DNA of 64,000 nt from Lindgomyces ingoldianus (GCF_010093535.1 NW_022985167.1:498309-562308), one strand, 5' to 3'; positions 12,093 to 22,429 are shown, counted from the first letter of the stretch. The notes: generated by a model from the sequence alone, not told the origin. Numbers and translations: made by a program.

Positions 12093-12497
12093 GCTGAATA
12101 AGCTAGTTTAGCGGAGATCGGTTGGAGTTGGGCTTTCCAGATATTGGGCAGGTTGAGCAAGGTTAATTAATTCGTCACCTGGAACTCCGTTACCCGGACT
12201 GAAACCTGCCTTTATTGGGGTTTCATTGTAAGATATTTTGGAAAGCAAATGGGCCCTGGATAGCGATTGTAATTCAAATAATTTCCTTTTGATTGACACC
12301 TCTACACTTTGAATTGTGCTGGTTCAATAACAAACACCTATCGTGAAGTGCTAGGTATTTTTAGATTGTTTGGCTCTTTAGAATTCTTAGGGGCCAACAA
12401 CGAATAAACAGTTTCTATACAATCCCAGGTATCAAACTCCATCTCCGAGCACTTTTATAGCAATCGCCCTAAGTATCCTCTCAGGGAGCTAACTTCA
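12093..12497. other. Shared 3' region between convergent genes
   Basis: The ArfGAP gene (plus) and the Erj5-like gene (minus) end here. The stretch is AT-rich with several AATAA-like hexamers (for example near 12400) and must hold both polyadenylation zones. No gene seen. Confidence 0.6.
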
Positions 12498-13905
12498 CTA
12501 CCTGATGCCCCTTGCCTTGGATTTCCGCTTCCTGGTTTCTCCGTTCGCATTGGGGGCAGTGGCGGAGTGCAAGGAGACTTCGTTTTCAGGGAATTCAGAG
12601 GTCTCGAGGAGGAGTTCGTTGATGGCGGGCTTGTTTCCGAGGATGCGGCTAATGGATTGGTTGTAGCAGTATTTGGGGAACTTAAAAAGGAGGGTGTCGT
12701 ATATAGTGGGGCGGGGTTCTTCATCGGGCTGCAGAAAGTTAGTCTAGGTTTTTCGAGAATTAGATGTAAAGCAAGGGAGTTACATTAAGAAGGAACTCTT
12801 GTTTGACGCCCTCGTCAGTTTCTTCTTCTAGGAAGACATTGCCGACAGAGTCGACAACGAGGACCTTGCCGTTCTCTGCAACAATTCGCCTCTTGGCTCC
12901 TTGTGGACCAGAGATGAGTTCGGCCTCCATTGGGGTGCTGATGCCAGATATACGTGTTTTCTTAGCTGCTTGCGCTTTCTTGTCCCTGCGATTGTCCTTG
13001 TCCATCATGCGCCTTTCGCGGCGGTTCCTAGGGACCATCTCGTCTGGAGACTCCTCGACTGGCGGAGTATTGACCTCAGGGACGGGAGAGCTTACTCCGG
13101 GAATGCCCTTGATGCCAGTATCGTCACCCCAAGCTGTCTTGCGCGCGTGCCTGATATATCTCTCTACAAACTCCCGGCGGCGCTTCCAGCCCATGACCAG
13201 AGCAAAGTAGTGCATGCCTCCTCCGCAGACAACCAAGAGTCCCATCATCACAGAGCCCAACCCGGGACGGAATCGAGCATAGTAGTATCCAGTGCCTTTC
13301 CACTTGGGGAAACCATTCTTCAGGAAGTGGTCGTAACGCTCCCTTTCGGGCCCTTTCAGGACATTCGCAATGACAGAGAGCCTTTGGTATTTGGCCGTGA
13401 CCTCTTTGACATGCGCATCAACTTCCTTCTTGCTCGGCTGTTTGGTCACATGCACCCCGGGTTTCTTCGAGCCTTTGTTCTTCTTCTTTTGGTTGAGCGC
13501 ATAGCTGTTGATGAAGTTAGAGCGTGCCTTGTCGGGGTGCAGCTCTCGAGATTTCTTGCGGTAAGCTTTGTTGAGCGCATCTTGACCCACCGAGGGGTTG
13601 ACACCGAGAAGATCGTAGAAAGTAACGTTCGGTCCTTCGTGAGCGACTACCTCGTCTTGGAGCCGGAAGATTTCGTGGTCTACACAGTCAGATCTAGGTT
13701 AACTTTGTAGTCTAGCTTAATGCGTTACGGTGGACAGGTACGAGCGGTGAGCGCAGGGTCCAGGAATTCTGGAGTTTTTCTGGAAATTCGAAAAAGGGCA
13801 ATGGGAAGACGCAATTAGAAAGTAATACACACCCTCTTTACTCCAGGCTGCGGCAGCTGCGGCAAAAGTACAAAGCACCAGGGCAAGCAACCCGTTGGGC
13901 TTCAT
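12498..13905 (-). CDS. Erj5-like ER-membrane J-domain co-chaperone
   Basis: Three exons: 13905-13833, 13679-12784, 12728-12498; introns 13832-13680 (153 nt, donor GTGTGT, branch CTGAC) and 12783-12729 (55 nt, donor GTAACT, branch CTAAC); 399 aa. Residues 1-20 form a signal peptide (MKPNGLLALVLCTFAAAAAA). Splicing joins WSKE to DHEIFRLQDEV. The J domain runs from about residue 42 to 145, with HPD at 72-74 and a Lys-rich insertion after it. A single membrane span lies at about 165-188, followed by a charged cytosolic-side region with dense Arg/Lys clusters and a conserved-looking tail ending KRKSKARGIR. This is the layout of fungal Erj5, which stimulates the Hsp70 Kar2/BiP on the lumenal side and supports folding in the ER. 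Its start codon faces the PRA1-family gene, with a 653-bp shared upstream region. Conservation of the HPD and the clean splice phases make this a secure call. Confidence 0.9.
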
Positions 13906-14558
13906 GGCGGGCGGAAATGGCGGGTGTGCCAGTGGAGGTGGATGTGATGTTGGGTCAGGACCTTGTGGCTGCGGATGATAGGAAAAGGTTCACTTGTGTG
14001 TCTGTAGGGCACCTCGGAATCTTCAGAGACGCTGAACGTGGTCCAATTAGGCAAGGTGTCGGGGTTGCAGGACCGTGAACGCAAAGTGTATATAGGCTAC
14101 AACACACCCCAAGGTCCTTCTCGTCTTCCAGTCCTCAGTTCATTCTGCTTGCTTGTTCTGGTTTCGTTCGTTGCGGCTTCCGTGGCCTCTTTGAGAGCAG
14201 GCAGGATTGTGGCGGCCGCCGCATGTGAAACTCGTCTCTATTTCCTTGCTTTGTGGCTTGCGTCTCCTGAAATAGGGATTGTCAACAGGGGCTGACGACG
14301 GTCCAAGCGGCCACTTCTCATCAAAAGTTACGTTCACCCACACGAACTCCTGCAGAACACGCACTCCTTTCCGACACGCCCCTCTTAACTTACGAACCAC
14401 TCTGCCTCCCGCCGCGTCAGCTGCTCCTACTCCAGACATTCTTGCGATCACTGTAAGGCTGCCATTTTCTATAACTTCACCTTTGTTGCCTTGTGAAGTG
14501 GCCACATGTCACCCTGGGACTACCTTGCCTCCAGCACCAAAAGTAAGAGCTAACAACC
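13906..14558. promoter_or_regulatory. Divergent upstream region (Erj5-like / PRA1-family)
   Basis: The two genes are transcribed away from each other from this 653-bp stretch. It contains pyrimidine-rich tracts before the plus-strand start at 14559 (context CAACCATGG, a good fungal initiation context). A possible 5'-UTR intron begins with GTAAGG near 14452. Open frames here (for example 14140-14505 minus) show no protein likeness. Shared promoter activity is an inference from layout only. Confidence 0.5.
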
Positions 14559-15179
14559 ATGGCCCCCTTAGTAGATCTTGAAGCCCAGCAGCAGAATCTC
14601 CTCACGCCCGACGACGCTCCGCAAGTGCCAGCCCCTACTGCTTCCATCATGTCACGCCTCAACATTCCGTTGGATGCCTTGACCTCCAGAATGAACTTCT
14701 CCGGCCGCTTCGAGGGCCTGCGCAATCAGTCTATCTCGTCGCGTTTCGCCAACCTGAAGCCTATCTCTGAATTTCTCGACTTCAAGCGAATCTCCAAGCC
14801 TGCCAACTTCAGCGAGGTGCAGAGCAGGATCAACTATAATCTTGGCTATTTCTCCAGTAACTATGCTGTTGTCTTCTGCATGCTCTCCATCTACAGCCTG
14901 CTCACCAACTTGATGCTCCTATTCGTCATCTTCCTCGTCGTCGGCGGCATGTACGGCATTGGCAAGCTCCAAGGCAACGATCTCGAGCTTGGCAGCTGGC
15001 GCGCCACGACCTCACAGCTCTACACCACCCTCCTCGTCATCGCAATTCCTCTTGGCTTCTGGGCTTCTCCTTTTGCTACAGTTCTCTGGCTCATTGGGGC
15101 GTCCGGCGTCACCATCCTTGGTCATGCTGCATTCCTAGATAAACCAATCGAGTCAGCTTTTTCCGAGGAGGCGGTCTAG
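14559..15179 (+). CDS. PRA1/Yip3-family prenylated Rab acceptor
   Basis: Single exon, 206 aa. A hydrophilic N-terminus is followed by an amphipathic region (RISKPANFSEVQSRINYNLG), which is the typical entry to the PRA1 domain. Two long hydrophobic stretches follow at about residues 102-133 and 152-190, each long enough for a hairpin, separated by the short polar linker GKLQGNDLELGSWRATTSQL. The C-terminus is acidic (SAFSEEAV). Family members (yeast Yip3, mammalian PRA1) sit in ER and Golgi membranes and help load or recycle prenylated Rab GTPases in vesicle transport. Length and topology agree with the family. The next gene starts only 26 bp after the stop. Confidence 0.88.
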   Translation: MAPLVDLEAQQQNLLTPDDAPQVPAPTASIMSRLNIPLDALTSRMNFSGRFEGLRNQSISSRFANLKPISEFLDFKRISKPANFSEVQSRINYNLGYFSSNYAVVFCMLSIYSLLTNLMLLFVIFLVVGGMYGIGKLQGNDLELGSWRATTSQLYTTLLVIAIPLGFWASPFATVLWLIGASGVTILGHAAFLDKPIESAFSEEAV

Positions 15180-15205
15180 GTGGTCGACCGCGAGCTCCTT
15201 ACGCT

Positions 15206-16717
15206 ATGCCCCCATGGGGAAGACCACCAGGGGGGAGGGGAGGTGTGGGGAGGTCTATAGAGGAGGTCGAGGACGTGTATCGATTTCAGGAGTTAGACAG
15301 TGATGACGAAAGGAATGGCGTTTTTTTAGACCCGGGTTATCAAAAAGTTTCGAATGGCAAGCAATATTTCAATCCGGATGACCTTTATTTCAATGACATG
15401 GACTTAAGAGCTTGGGAGTCGAGAATTGCAGCTATGGATGCGCTAGGATACGGGGATGATTATGGATATCAGGAGGATGAAGGATTCTATGATGAGATAA
15501 CTGGAGTCACTATGCCTCCAGAAGAGTATCAAGAGCTTCTCTTTCAACGGGTCTTGGACAAGATTCGACTTGCGAGAGCAACAAGCCAGCCAGATGTACA
15601 ACTCAGTCAAGAAGAACTCGAGGTTTACGAGTGCAGGCTTCTAGGCCAAAGGGTGCCTGCAGTGCGCCCAACGCCAAAAGCCAGACCAGTTAGTATGCCA
15701 GTGGCAGTGGCCGTGGCCGGTAGCACAAATAATACCCTTGTCAACACTTCAAGTCACGCCGGTGGCTCTGGTTCAGGAAGCACAAAGTCGAAGAAGAGCC
15801 AACGTCGAACTTCGATATTTACGCTCCGGCCTAAGAAGGATAAACCCAGTGGTCGGAAACGGTCGCCTTCAAATGTTTCAGAAACGGCCAATCAAGCCAA
15901 TCAAGCTACTCAACAACCCGGCTTCATCGTTCCCGGGCCAAGCGGTCAGCCTGTTTATGCTCCGATCAATGCATATACTGGTCGCACGGCTCGGGATCCC
16001 GCCGTCCGCTCCTCTGGCTCGCCATCCCGGTCTGGTTCTCGTTCTACCTCGATGAACAGTCGGCAAGCAGCAACACCTCCACCGCGACTTACTCCTCCTC
16101 GGGAGATGCCTGGAGGGTTTCCTTCTGGCTCGCCGCAAAGGTTTCCTCGAGAGCCTACGCCTCCACGACAAACCCGCCAATCATCTTTGCAAGATAGTCC
16201 TGATCCACTGCCTAGTTCCCGGAGTCGCTCATCCTCCATTCAACAACCAGCCAAGCTAGTACCTTTTCCTGTCACTGATTATCACTATTACACTGCCGAG
16301 CCACTACATTATTTCTCTCCAGGACAGCTTGCTCCTTCCCAACAACATTCTCCAGCATCCTCTTCTTCTCAACCTCCTCAATATACTCGAAGAGTAGGCC
16401 CAGGGCTTGCTGACAATGCCTACATGTCCATGCCGCGCCGCGTTCCGGTCCCGGTCCAGCGCGTGGCTGTACCTGCCACTGGTGTTCAAAGCAGCTACTC
16501 TGAGCCTACACTCGGATGTGCAGGTTCAGGGTTGCAAGAAGAAATGAATGACAGGGGAGATGGCGCTGTCCTAGTGGACGCGATTCCGCAGGATGACGAC
16601 AAGAGCCACAAGACTCAAAATACCAAGCCTAGCGGGAAAGAGAGCTCTGTTAGCAGTAGAAATGCGAGAGACAGTGAAAGGAGAAGGAGATCAGGGCGCA
16701 GTAGGAGGAAGCCTTGA
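15206..16717 (+). CDS. Conserved-looking fungal protein of unknown function
   Basis: Single open frame of 503 aa. The first 150 residues look like a folded, conserved part: an acidic segment (EEVEDVYRFQELDSDDERNG), aromatic and acidic motifs (NPDDLYFNDMDLRAWESRI, YGDDYGYQEDEGFYDEITG) and a helical segment with LLFQRVLDKIRLARA. From about residue 165 on the protein is disordered: Ser/Pro/Arg-rich, with basic patches (KSKKSQRRTS, KKDKPSGRKRS) and a basic tail (ERRRRSGRSRRKP) that may target the nucleus. I recall similar fungal proteins lying near PRA1 genes and sometimes carrying that name by annotation error; nothing in this sequence is PRA1-like. The 26-bp gap to the upstream stop is unusually small for two eukaryotic genes and suggests overlapping UTRs or a shared transcript. 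Function unknown. Confidence 0.75.
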   Translation: MPPWGRPPGGRGGVGRSIEEVEDVYRFQELDSDDERNGVFLDPGYQKVSNGKQYFNPDDLYFNDMDLRAWESRIAAMDALGYGDDYGYQEDEGFYDEITGVTMPPEEYQELLFQRVLDKIRLARATSQPDVQLSQEELEVYECRLLGQRVPAVRPTPKARPVSMPVAVAVAGSTNNTLVNTSSHAGGSGSGSTKSKKSQRRTSIFTLRPKKDKPSGRKRSPSNVSETANQANQATQQPGFIVPGPSGQPVYAPINAYTGRTARDPAVRSSGSPSRSGSRSTSMNSRQAATPPPRLTPPREMPGGFPSGSPQRFPREPTPPRQTRQSSLQDSPDPLPSSRSRSSSIQQPAKLVPFPVTDYHYYTAEPLHYFSPGQLAPSQQHSPASSSSQPPQYTRRVGPGLADNAYMSMPRRVPVPVQRVAVPATGVQSSYSEPTLGCAGSGLQEEMNDRGDGAVLVDAIPQDDDKSHKTQNTKPSGKESSVSSRNARDSERRRRSGRSRRKP

Positions 16718-17404
16718 TCTCCCCCACCCATGTTTCTTGCTTTTATTCTTGGCGAAAGGTCTAGTGTCTGTGTTCATTTTGGGAGGCCTTTTCTTTTGAA
16801 CATTGCGTTACTTTCTTGATCACTTTTGTTTAGTGATTGCTTAGTCTTTTTTTTTCCCTTCAAATCGGTGGCATTGCGCTTTGGACACATCAGCGCGTTG
16901 TAGGGTTGGTATTTCCTCTCTGATATGTCTCAGAATAGATCTAAGTGTACCGATAGTTCCAGCCAGGTGTCGAAGAGAATGGAAGCCAATCCGTTTAAGC
17001 CTTTTGCCATGGATTGCTTTAGTGCATCGACGGTTTTCAATGAACCCAGGGCCTGCTGAGAATGCCTATCGAAAACCTGTTGATTCCTCGAAATCAAGAA
17101 CATCTTAAACTTAACGCAGGGGAAGCATTGCCACCTTCCAATAAATTAAAATGAATATTCACTACAATATCAAAGAGGGTAATTACTTAGTACACGTTCA
17201 CAAGCCAAGACAATGAAGCCACAGTGGCTACAACTAAAGTCGGGTGTTAGTGACATCACCAGGAACGTTTAACTGTCCTAGTCCCTACAAAGTTACTCTC
17301 TCAGCGTATTTCCATTCTTCAACCTCATTGCCTAGGCCCCCCAAATAGCTTTGCTTCGCCACATACTTTCTCTTTCTCTCACTTCCTCAAACACTCCCTC
17401 CGCA
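16718..17404. other. Intergenic between two plus-strand genes
   Basis: T-rich 3' flank of the preceding gene, then a pyrimidine-rich stretch from about 17300 to 17400 that is a plausible core promoter for the J-domain gene starting at 17405. Open frames inside (for example 16881-17108) have no protein likeness. Confidence 0.5.
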
Positions 17405-18254
17405 ATGTCTGGTAAAACTCATCCTGCAACTTGAAGAGATGATTTAGGCTAACATTTCAATAGCACCACCAGTGGATTACTGTAAGCTCCCGAAACACAC
17501 TATAACTTCCTCAAGCACTCACATACTTTCTAGACGCGGCTCTCGAGATTGACTCTAAAGCAACCCAACAGCAGATCCGCGATGCATACAAAAATTGCGT
17601 TCCTTCTACCAAATAATTTCACCTCGGTCCTAATGACTCTTCAGGGCAGCACTAAAACACCACCCCGACCGCGTCCCCTCAGACTCACCCGAACGTTCTT
17701 CCCGAACCAAAAAGTTCCAACAAATAAACGACGCCTATTACACACTCTCGGACCTAACTCGCCGTCACGACTACGATGCCACTCGCAATTTCCATTCCTT
17801 CCCTGGCTCCACTAACGATTCAACGGATGAATTCGAATATGAAGAAGAAATCCCCCGAGCCCCACCAGGAGGCTTCCCTTGGTCCGCATTCGGCTTCGGT
17901 TCTGCACCCGCTGGCAACACAGAGGACAGCCACAACCGCTTCTCGAACGAGCAGTTTGGTGGCGTATTCGAGGAAATGCTGAGAGAGGAGGGTATGGCGG
18001 AAGGTGATCGCGCAACGCCCACCGGCAAGTTCTGGGGTATTGTGGGCGGACTGAGTGGTGGGGCTATGGGGTTCATTGTCGCCAATTTCCCGGGGATGGT
18101 TGCTGGTGCGGTGGCAGGGAATAGATTAGGGGCCGTAAGAGACGCGAAGGGCAAGAGTGTCTATGCGGTGTTCAGCGAATTACCGCAGGCAGATAAGGCA
18201 AGGCTGTTGAGCGATCTTGCTGCGAAGGTGTTTGCGCATGCGGTTGGATCATAG
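17405..18254 (+). CDS. J-domain protein with Gly-rich hydrophobic tail; one aberrant donor
   Basis: Reconstructed exons: 17405-17411 (7 nt), 17464-17481 (18 nt), 17534-17594, 17645-18254; about 231 aa. Introns 1 and 2 are normal (GTAAAA, GTAAGC, acceptors TAG). For the third intron only an exon end at 17594 joins the two halves of the J domain (IRDAYK / AALKHHPDR), but the intron would then begin TTGCGT instead of GTGCGT. The available GT at 17599 gives a frameshift into a short dead-end frame. J domain about residues 7-72, HPD at 35-37. A segment rich in Phe/Gly and acids follows, then a glycine-rich hydrophobic stretch at about 157-190, possibly a membrane hairpin. The gene is either a carrier of a non-canonical donor, a recent loss-of-function allele, or affected by a sequencing error. 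Role if functional: Hsp70 co-chaperone; the partner is unknown. Confidence 0.75.
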
Positions 18255-19346
18255 ACTTGAAGCTACAAGGAAGGGGTTCAGAAGGATACATACATGAAAG
18301 TTACTGGTTCCTCGGCGCTAAGAAAGACTGCGGAATTTTTGACTTGGGTTTCGGACAGCAAGCAGGAGTAATGGTTGGATGGCTAGCTGCGATGGTCTTT
18401 GGAAAAGATATTCTCCTGTTTGTTTATTGGATTCTAAATTGGATGCTATAGTATAGCCAGATCAATATCAACATAGTTCATACTCTGTACATCCGTCTAG
18501 CTTCCCCCATCTAATCTCCCCGCCCAGTACATTGCTCCAGCGTGTAGGAAAATCTTCTGGCTTGTTTGGGCAGCCCACTGCTCGGCTCAACAATTCCATT
18601 ATAAGTCCTAACTTTGCTTTTTAAAAGTGTGCTTCTTATCGATGTCACAGTGCCTCTGAATTCCTTAACTTTATTCTACCTGTAAAACCACACTTCAAAT
18701 GCCATTACACAGGTACTTCTGCCCCCAACCAATCGCGTCGCAGGCTTTTGAGCGTTCACCCAAGACGCCGCGCTGGTGGACCCGCTCCCAACCTCGTGCC
18801 AAGCAGCCCCCAACCTCAGGAACACCAGCCTCTCGAAAAGTCGGTCGGATCAGTGCTGTCCCACAAGTTCTCTTCATATCCTATACACTATCTACGAGTT
18901 GACTTCCTCTTGCTCCGTCTACGGTATTCCCGCTTTTACGACCTATTGCTAGATAACGAGAGTGGTTGATAGCCTCGTGAGTCTGGATTGAACGGCTTGC
19001 AACGCACTGCCGGACTGTGCGAGCTGAAGAGCTTGGGAGAAGCGACGAGTTGAGCACGGTTGGTGCTGCCCGATCTCCACTTTTTACCGGGCGAGGATTG
19101 CGCTGCTGTCTACTTGAGCATTAGGCTACGACAACCGTGGGTTGGAGGTTTTTGAACTTCAGCTTCGTGAAGCTTCTACAGCTCGAAGCTCGAAGCTCGA
19201 AGCTTGAAGTGCAACCTTGATTCCGAAGCGCACAACGCACTTTCAAAGGAAGTACAAGCCGGAACTGTTATATCCTCGCTCCTTAAGCTCAACACTCGAA
19301 ACCTTACGATCTCTAACCTCCAATCAACCTCCAACTTACCCACACG
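18255..19346. other. Intergenic with a short AGCTCGA tandem repeat
   Basis: About 1.1 kb without a convincing gene. Frames at 18699-18969 overlap each other and lack protein likeness. At 19180-19209 the 7-base unit AGCTCGA is repeated about four times, just upstream of the next gene. The last 100 bases before 19347 are CT-rich, as in fungal promoters. Confidence 0.5.
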
Positions 19347-19853
19347 ATGGGCTGGTTCACCGGGTCCTCATCTTCTCGCCACCACTCCTCTCGCCCTGGC
19401 TACGCACGCAGCTACGCCGGATCATCCTACTCATCTTCCTCGCGTCACCACTCGAGTACCTCACATTACAAGCGTCGTCCGCGCGATGGCTATATATCAT
19501 ACTTATACCACAAATTCCGACACCTACTCCACCAACTATGGCAATACGCTCGGCGTCATCCTTACAAGGTCTTCTTCATGGTTATAATGCCTCTAGTCTC
19601 GGGCGGAGTGTTGCATAAGCTTGCCAGACAGTTCGGAGTGAATTTGCCCGAGATGGGAGGCGTGGGCGCGAGGGGTGGGTATGCAAGTAGTAGTTATGGA
19701 GGTGGACGCGGGGTAAATGGTGGGTATTATGGAAGTGAGGGATATGGGAGAGAGAGTGGTGGAGGTGGTGGTGGTTTTAGTAATTTACAGAGTATTGCAG
19801 GTGGAATTGGAGGATTGGCTAGTATGGCCAAGATGGCACAGGCTTTCATGTAG
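19347..19853 (+). CDS. Small Ser/Gly-rich membrane protein, unknown function
   Basis: Single exon, 168 aa, start context CACACGATGG. The N-terminal 45 residues are Ser/His/Tyr/Arg-rich and probably disordered. A basic amphipathic stretch (YISYLYHKFRHLLHQLWQYA) leads into one hydrophobic segment at about 74-90 (YKVFFMVIMPLVSGGVLHKL), likely one membrane span. The C-terminal half is Gly/Ser/Tyr-rich, ending in a small hydrophobic motif (GGIGGLASMAKMAQAFM). Similar short hypothetical proteins are frequent in filamentous ascomycetes as far as I remember; no function is known to me. It is the last intact gene before the transposon block, whose first fragment starts about 250 bp downstream. Confidence 0.7.
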   Translation: MGWFTGSSSSRHHSSRPGYARSYAGSSYSSSSRHHSSTSHYKRRPRDGYISYLYHKFRHLLHQLWQYARRHPYKVFFMVIMPLVSGGVLHKLARQFGVNLPEMGGVGARGGYASSSYGGGRGVNGGYYGSEGYGRESGGGGGGFSNLQSIAGGIGGLASMAKMAQAFM

Positions 19854-20106
19854 TAAGAGGAGGGGCCGGAGAGGGTGCGGAATGGAACCAGCGATGGATA
19901 TGAAGTGGGAGTTACGGTATGAGCTCGACGTGTTACAAGTACGAATTCCCTCGGAAGGTCTTAGACTATGGTGTGGAGGATGAAGGACTGACATCGGACC
20001 TCGAACTATGGTTTGTGCACGCTTGGATATTTCTGTTAAACGCATTGTAGAGATTAAATCTTGCTAGAAGAATCCTATAACAACTTTTTAGTCTCTCTGC
20101 TCTCTA

Positions 20107-20144
20107 TGTAACGGCGCAGGCAAGACAACGGGTCCGAATGCGGT
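20107..20144 (+). mobile_element. LTR end fragment at the host/transposon border
   Basis: The first 38 bases match the left end of the solo LTR at 20721-21000 (TGTAACGGCGCAGGCAAGAC at both places). After CGGT the two diverge, so this copy is truncated by the inverted repeat beginning at 20147. It marks the border between ordinary sequence and the AT-rich block. Confidence 0.75.
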
Positions 20145-20146
20145 GT

Positions 20147-20341
20147 GTGTAATGAGGTAGGCGCCCCGCCTGCCAAGCCACTGTACCAAAAGGTACGCAC
20201 GAGAATACTTAAGCTAAGTATTCTCGCATCGTATAATATATATATATAGATAATGCTAGGGCTAGCACTAGCACTAGCGGTTGTCTCTAGTCTAGCCTAA
20301 ACCGCTATAAGCGAGAGAAGGCTACGTAGTTAACTATGCCT
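20147..20341 (+). repeat. Inverted repeat, left copy
   Basis: Begins GTGTAATGAGGTAGGCGCCC and matches the reverse complement of 26612-26825 along its length, including the internal block GCTAGGGCTAGCACTAGCAC and the end near GCTACGTAGTTAACTATGCC. The pair brackets 6.7 kb of nested elements. It could be the TIR pair of one large element or two copies of a small repeat in opposite orientation. Confidence 0.7.
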
Positions 20342-20390
20342 CCTTATTACAATTAGCAAGTCTTAATTCAAGGCGTATATATAAGAGAAC

Positions 20391-21778
20391 TAACGTACTT
20401 CACAGGCAAGTTGCTTACACACCTAAGTTGCTTACTTTTACTAAGACCCTACTAAACTACTCTTCTTACACTAATGCATTCCTAATAACACTACTTAGAT
20501 GTGCTAAAAGAATGTTAAGTATAGCTTACACTCTAAGCTTTTAAATAAAACATAAAACTTTTAAAGAAACATGCTATAGCTATGTATAAAGTCTTTTAAA
20601 AAATAATAAATAACTATAGCACTAGACAACCTTTATAAGCTAATTCTATAGTAAACTTATAAAGGCTAAGTAATAATAAAAAGTAAGTAATTATTAAGAC
20701 TATACTTAAGCTATATATATTGTAACGGCGCAGGCAAGACAATGGGTCCGAATGCGGTATGAATCCACTCAGAGGCATATGGGAGTGCGTGGGGACTCAG
20801 AGACCTGGGAATACCAATGACACCTATAGGCCTTGTACGTAGGATATCAGAAAACTACCGAGCTAGCTACAGGGCGAGGTGCGACTAAATACATGAAGGA
20901 ATAGGGGTACAGCAGGGGTCGGGGCCAGGTCGGGGTCGGGGCCGATACGGGGGCCTTCCGGAGGTTCCGGGCGACCCGAGATGGAACGAGAATCGTTACA
21001 TATATAAGGATTTTCTCTTTAAATAGCATTTATAGCTAATATAGCTAATTCTTTACACGCTAAGTGTAATCTAGGCTATATTAGTATAAACTAGCTTTAT
21101 ATGTTTAAAAAGTGTTATTTAGAGCTTAAAGTAACATTTAAGTATAGTATAACTATAAAAAAGCTTTTTATAAAGGTCTTAGAGTAATTTAGAGTAGGTT
21201 TAGCCTTATAAAAAATATTAAAGCTAAGTATAGTATTTACAATAATAACATATATAACTTTAGTAAAATAGGCTTTATTATAAGCTAAATATTTATTAAC
21301 TATACTTACACTTAAAACTTTACTTTAAGCTTTAAATAACACTTTATAAACATACTAAGCTAGTTTATGCTAATATAGCCTAGATTATGCTTAGCACATA
21401 AAAAATTAGCTATATTAGCTATAAATACTATTTAAAAGGAAAATCTTTATGCATATAGCTTAAGTATAGTCTTAATAATTACCTACTTCTTATTATTACT
21501 TAGCTTTTATAATTTAGCTATAGAATTAGCTTATAAAAGTTACCTAGTGCTATAGTTATTTATTATCTTTTAAAGAACTCTATATATAGCTGTAGCATGT
21601 TTCTTTAAAAGTTTTATGTTTTATTTAAAAGCTTAAAGTGTAAGCTATATATAACATTCTTTTAGCATGTCTAAGTAGTGTTATTAGGAATGCATTAGTG
21701 TAAAAAGAGTAGTTTAGTAGGGTCTTAGTAAAAGTAAGCAACTTAGGTGTGTAAGCAACTTGCCTGTGAAGTACGTTA
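20391..21778. mobile_element. Fold-back element FB1 (E family)
   Basis: Ends are TAACGTACTTCACAGGCAAG and the matching inverted end near TGCCTGTGAAGTACGTTA. Almost the whole element is one long imperfect palindrome: the left half pairs with the right half apart from a short loop. Without the solo LTR inserted at 20721-21000 and its duplication it is 1103 bp, against 1104 bp for FB2. Both arms match the right end of element E1 (47240-47776). Heavily RIP-mutated. Confidence 0.8.
20721..21000. mobile_element. Solo LTR, 280 bp, inserted in FB1
   Basis: Begins TGTAACG and ends CGTTACA (TG...CA) and is flanked by a direct TATAT on both sides (20716-20720 and 21001-21005). FB2 shows the uninterrupted site near 59400. 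The element is GC-rich and shows no RIP while its host is RIP-saturated. It therefore inserted after RIP of FB1, or was too short to be recognised. Confidence 0.88.
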
Positions 21779-22045
21779 ATGTATAACAATTAATTAAATA
21801 CTTAGCTAAATAAATAGTAGCTTTAAAGGCTAGACAAAAAAAAAATTTAGTACTATATAAATCTAAAATCTAATTAGTTTAGTTACTTATTATATTCTAG
21901 AAACTTTAACACTATTTCTACTATTACTAGTAAATGCTAACTAGCTTAAAGTATGCTTTAATAACATTTTAAATATTATTATATATAAAGATAAAACTAC
22001 TATCTTTATAATATAAAAATAAAAACTCTATTTTTTTAATATAAG

Positions 22046-22429
22046 TGTTACAACCCACGATTGGACCGTAAGCTACCAAACCTCTATGCCCTACTATTTG
22101 AACAAACAAGGCTAGAATGTCCCTGCCACCCTGTCCGCTAAGTCACGTGACCTAACAGACGAGGAATAGACAGAGCTATTAGACTAATGCACAGCTAAGT
22201 GCATCATCTAATAAGCAAGGGACGTCTGCATGCTGTGCGCGCTATAAGCGCTTAAGAACTAAAAGCATGCAACACATGCAAAGCATGCAACCCTATATAT
22301 ATAGTTTAAGATTCTAACTACTTTAAAAGGTTATAATTAAAGTTTAGTTTATTACTACATAGACTAAGTAGCATTACTACTTTTTAATAAATAGTAATAC
22401 TAATTATATATCTTATACTTGTTACAATC
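22046..22429. mobile_element. Possible LTR or GC-rich remnant
   Basis: Starts TGTTACAACCCACGATTGG right where the copia fragment ends. The first 250 bases keep normal composition, including the CACGTGAC motif and several GCATGCAA-type direct repeats at 22262-22294. The end is not clear: the next LTR begins at 22430. No matching duplication found. Confidence 0.4.

Larger units (their letters stand above)
20350..22044 (+). mobile_element. Ty1/copia fragment, split by a fold-back element
   Basis: 20350-20390 plus 21779-22044 align with 42700-43005 inside the copia element (shared AAGGCGTATATATAA, GACACTTAGCTAAATAAAT-like and TACTAGTAAATGCTAACTA-like stretches). RIP has replaced many C by T. The fold-back element at 20391-21778 interrupts it. 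Confidence 0.65.

Noticed and set aside
12901..13710. 269-codon plus frame
   Set aside because: Antisense shadow of the Erj5-like gene, whose minus-strand J domain and splice phases are clear.
14140..14505. 121-codon minus frame between the divergent genes
   Set aside because: Overlaps the promoter and 5' UTR of the PRA1-family gene, with no protein likeness.
9805..19853. Secondary-metabolite or other functional gene cluster
   Set aside because: The genes are housekeeping trafficking and chaperone functions with no backbone enzyme, transporter or shared regulator.
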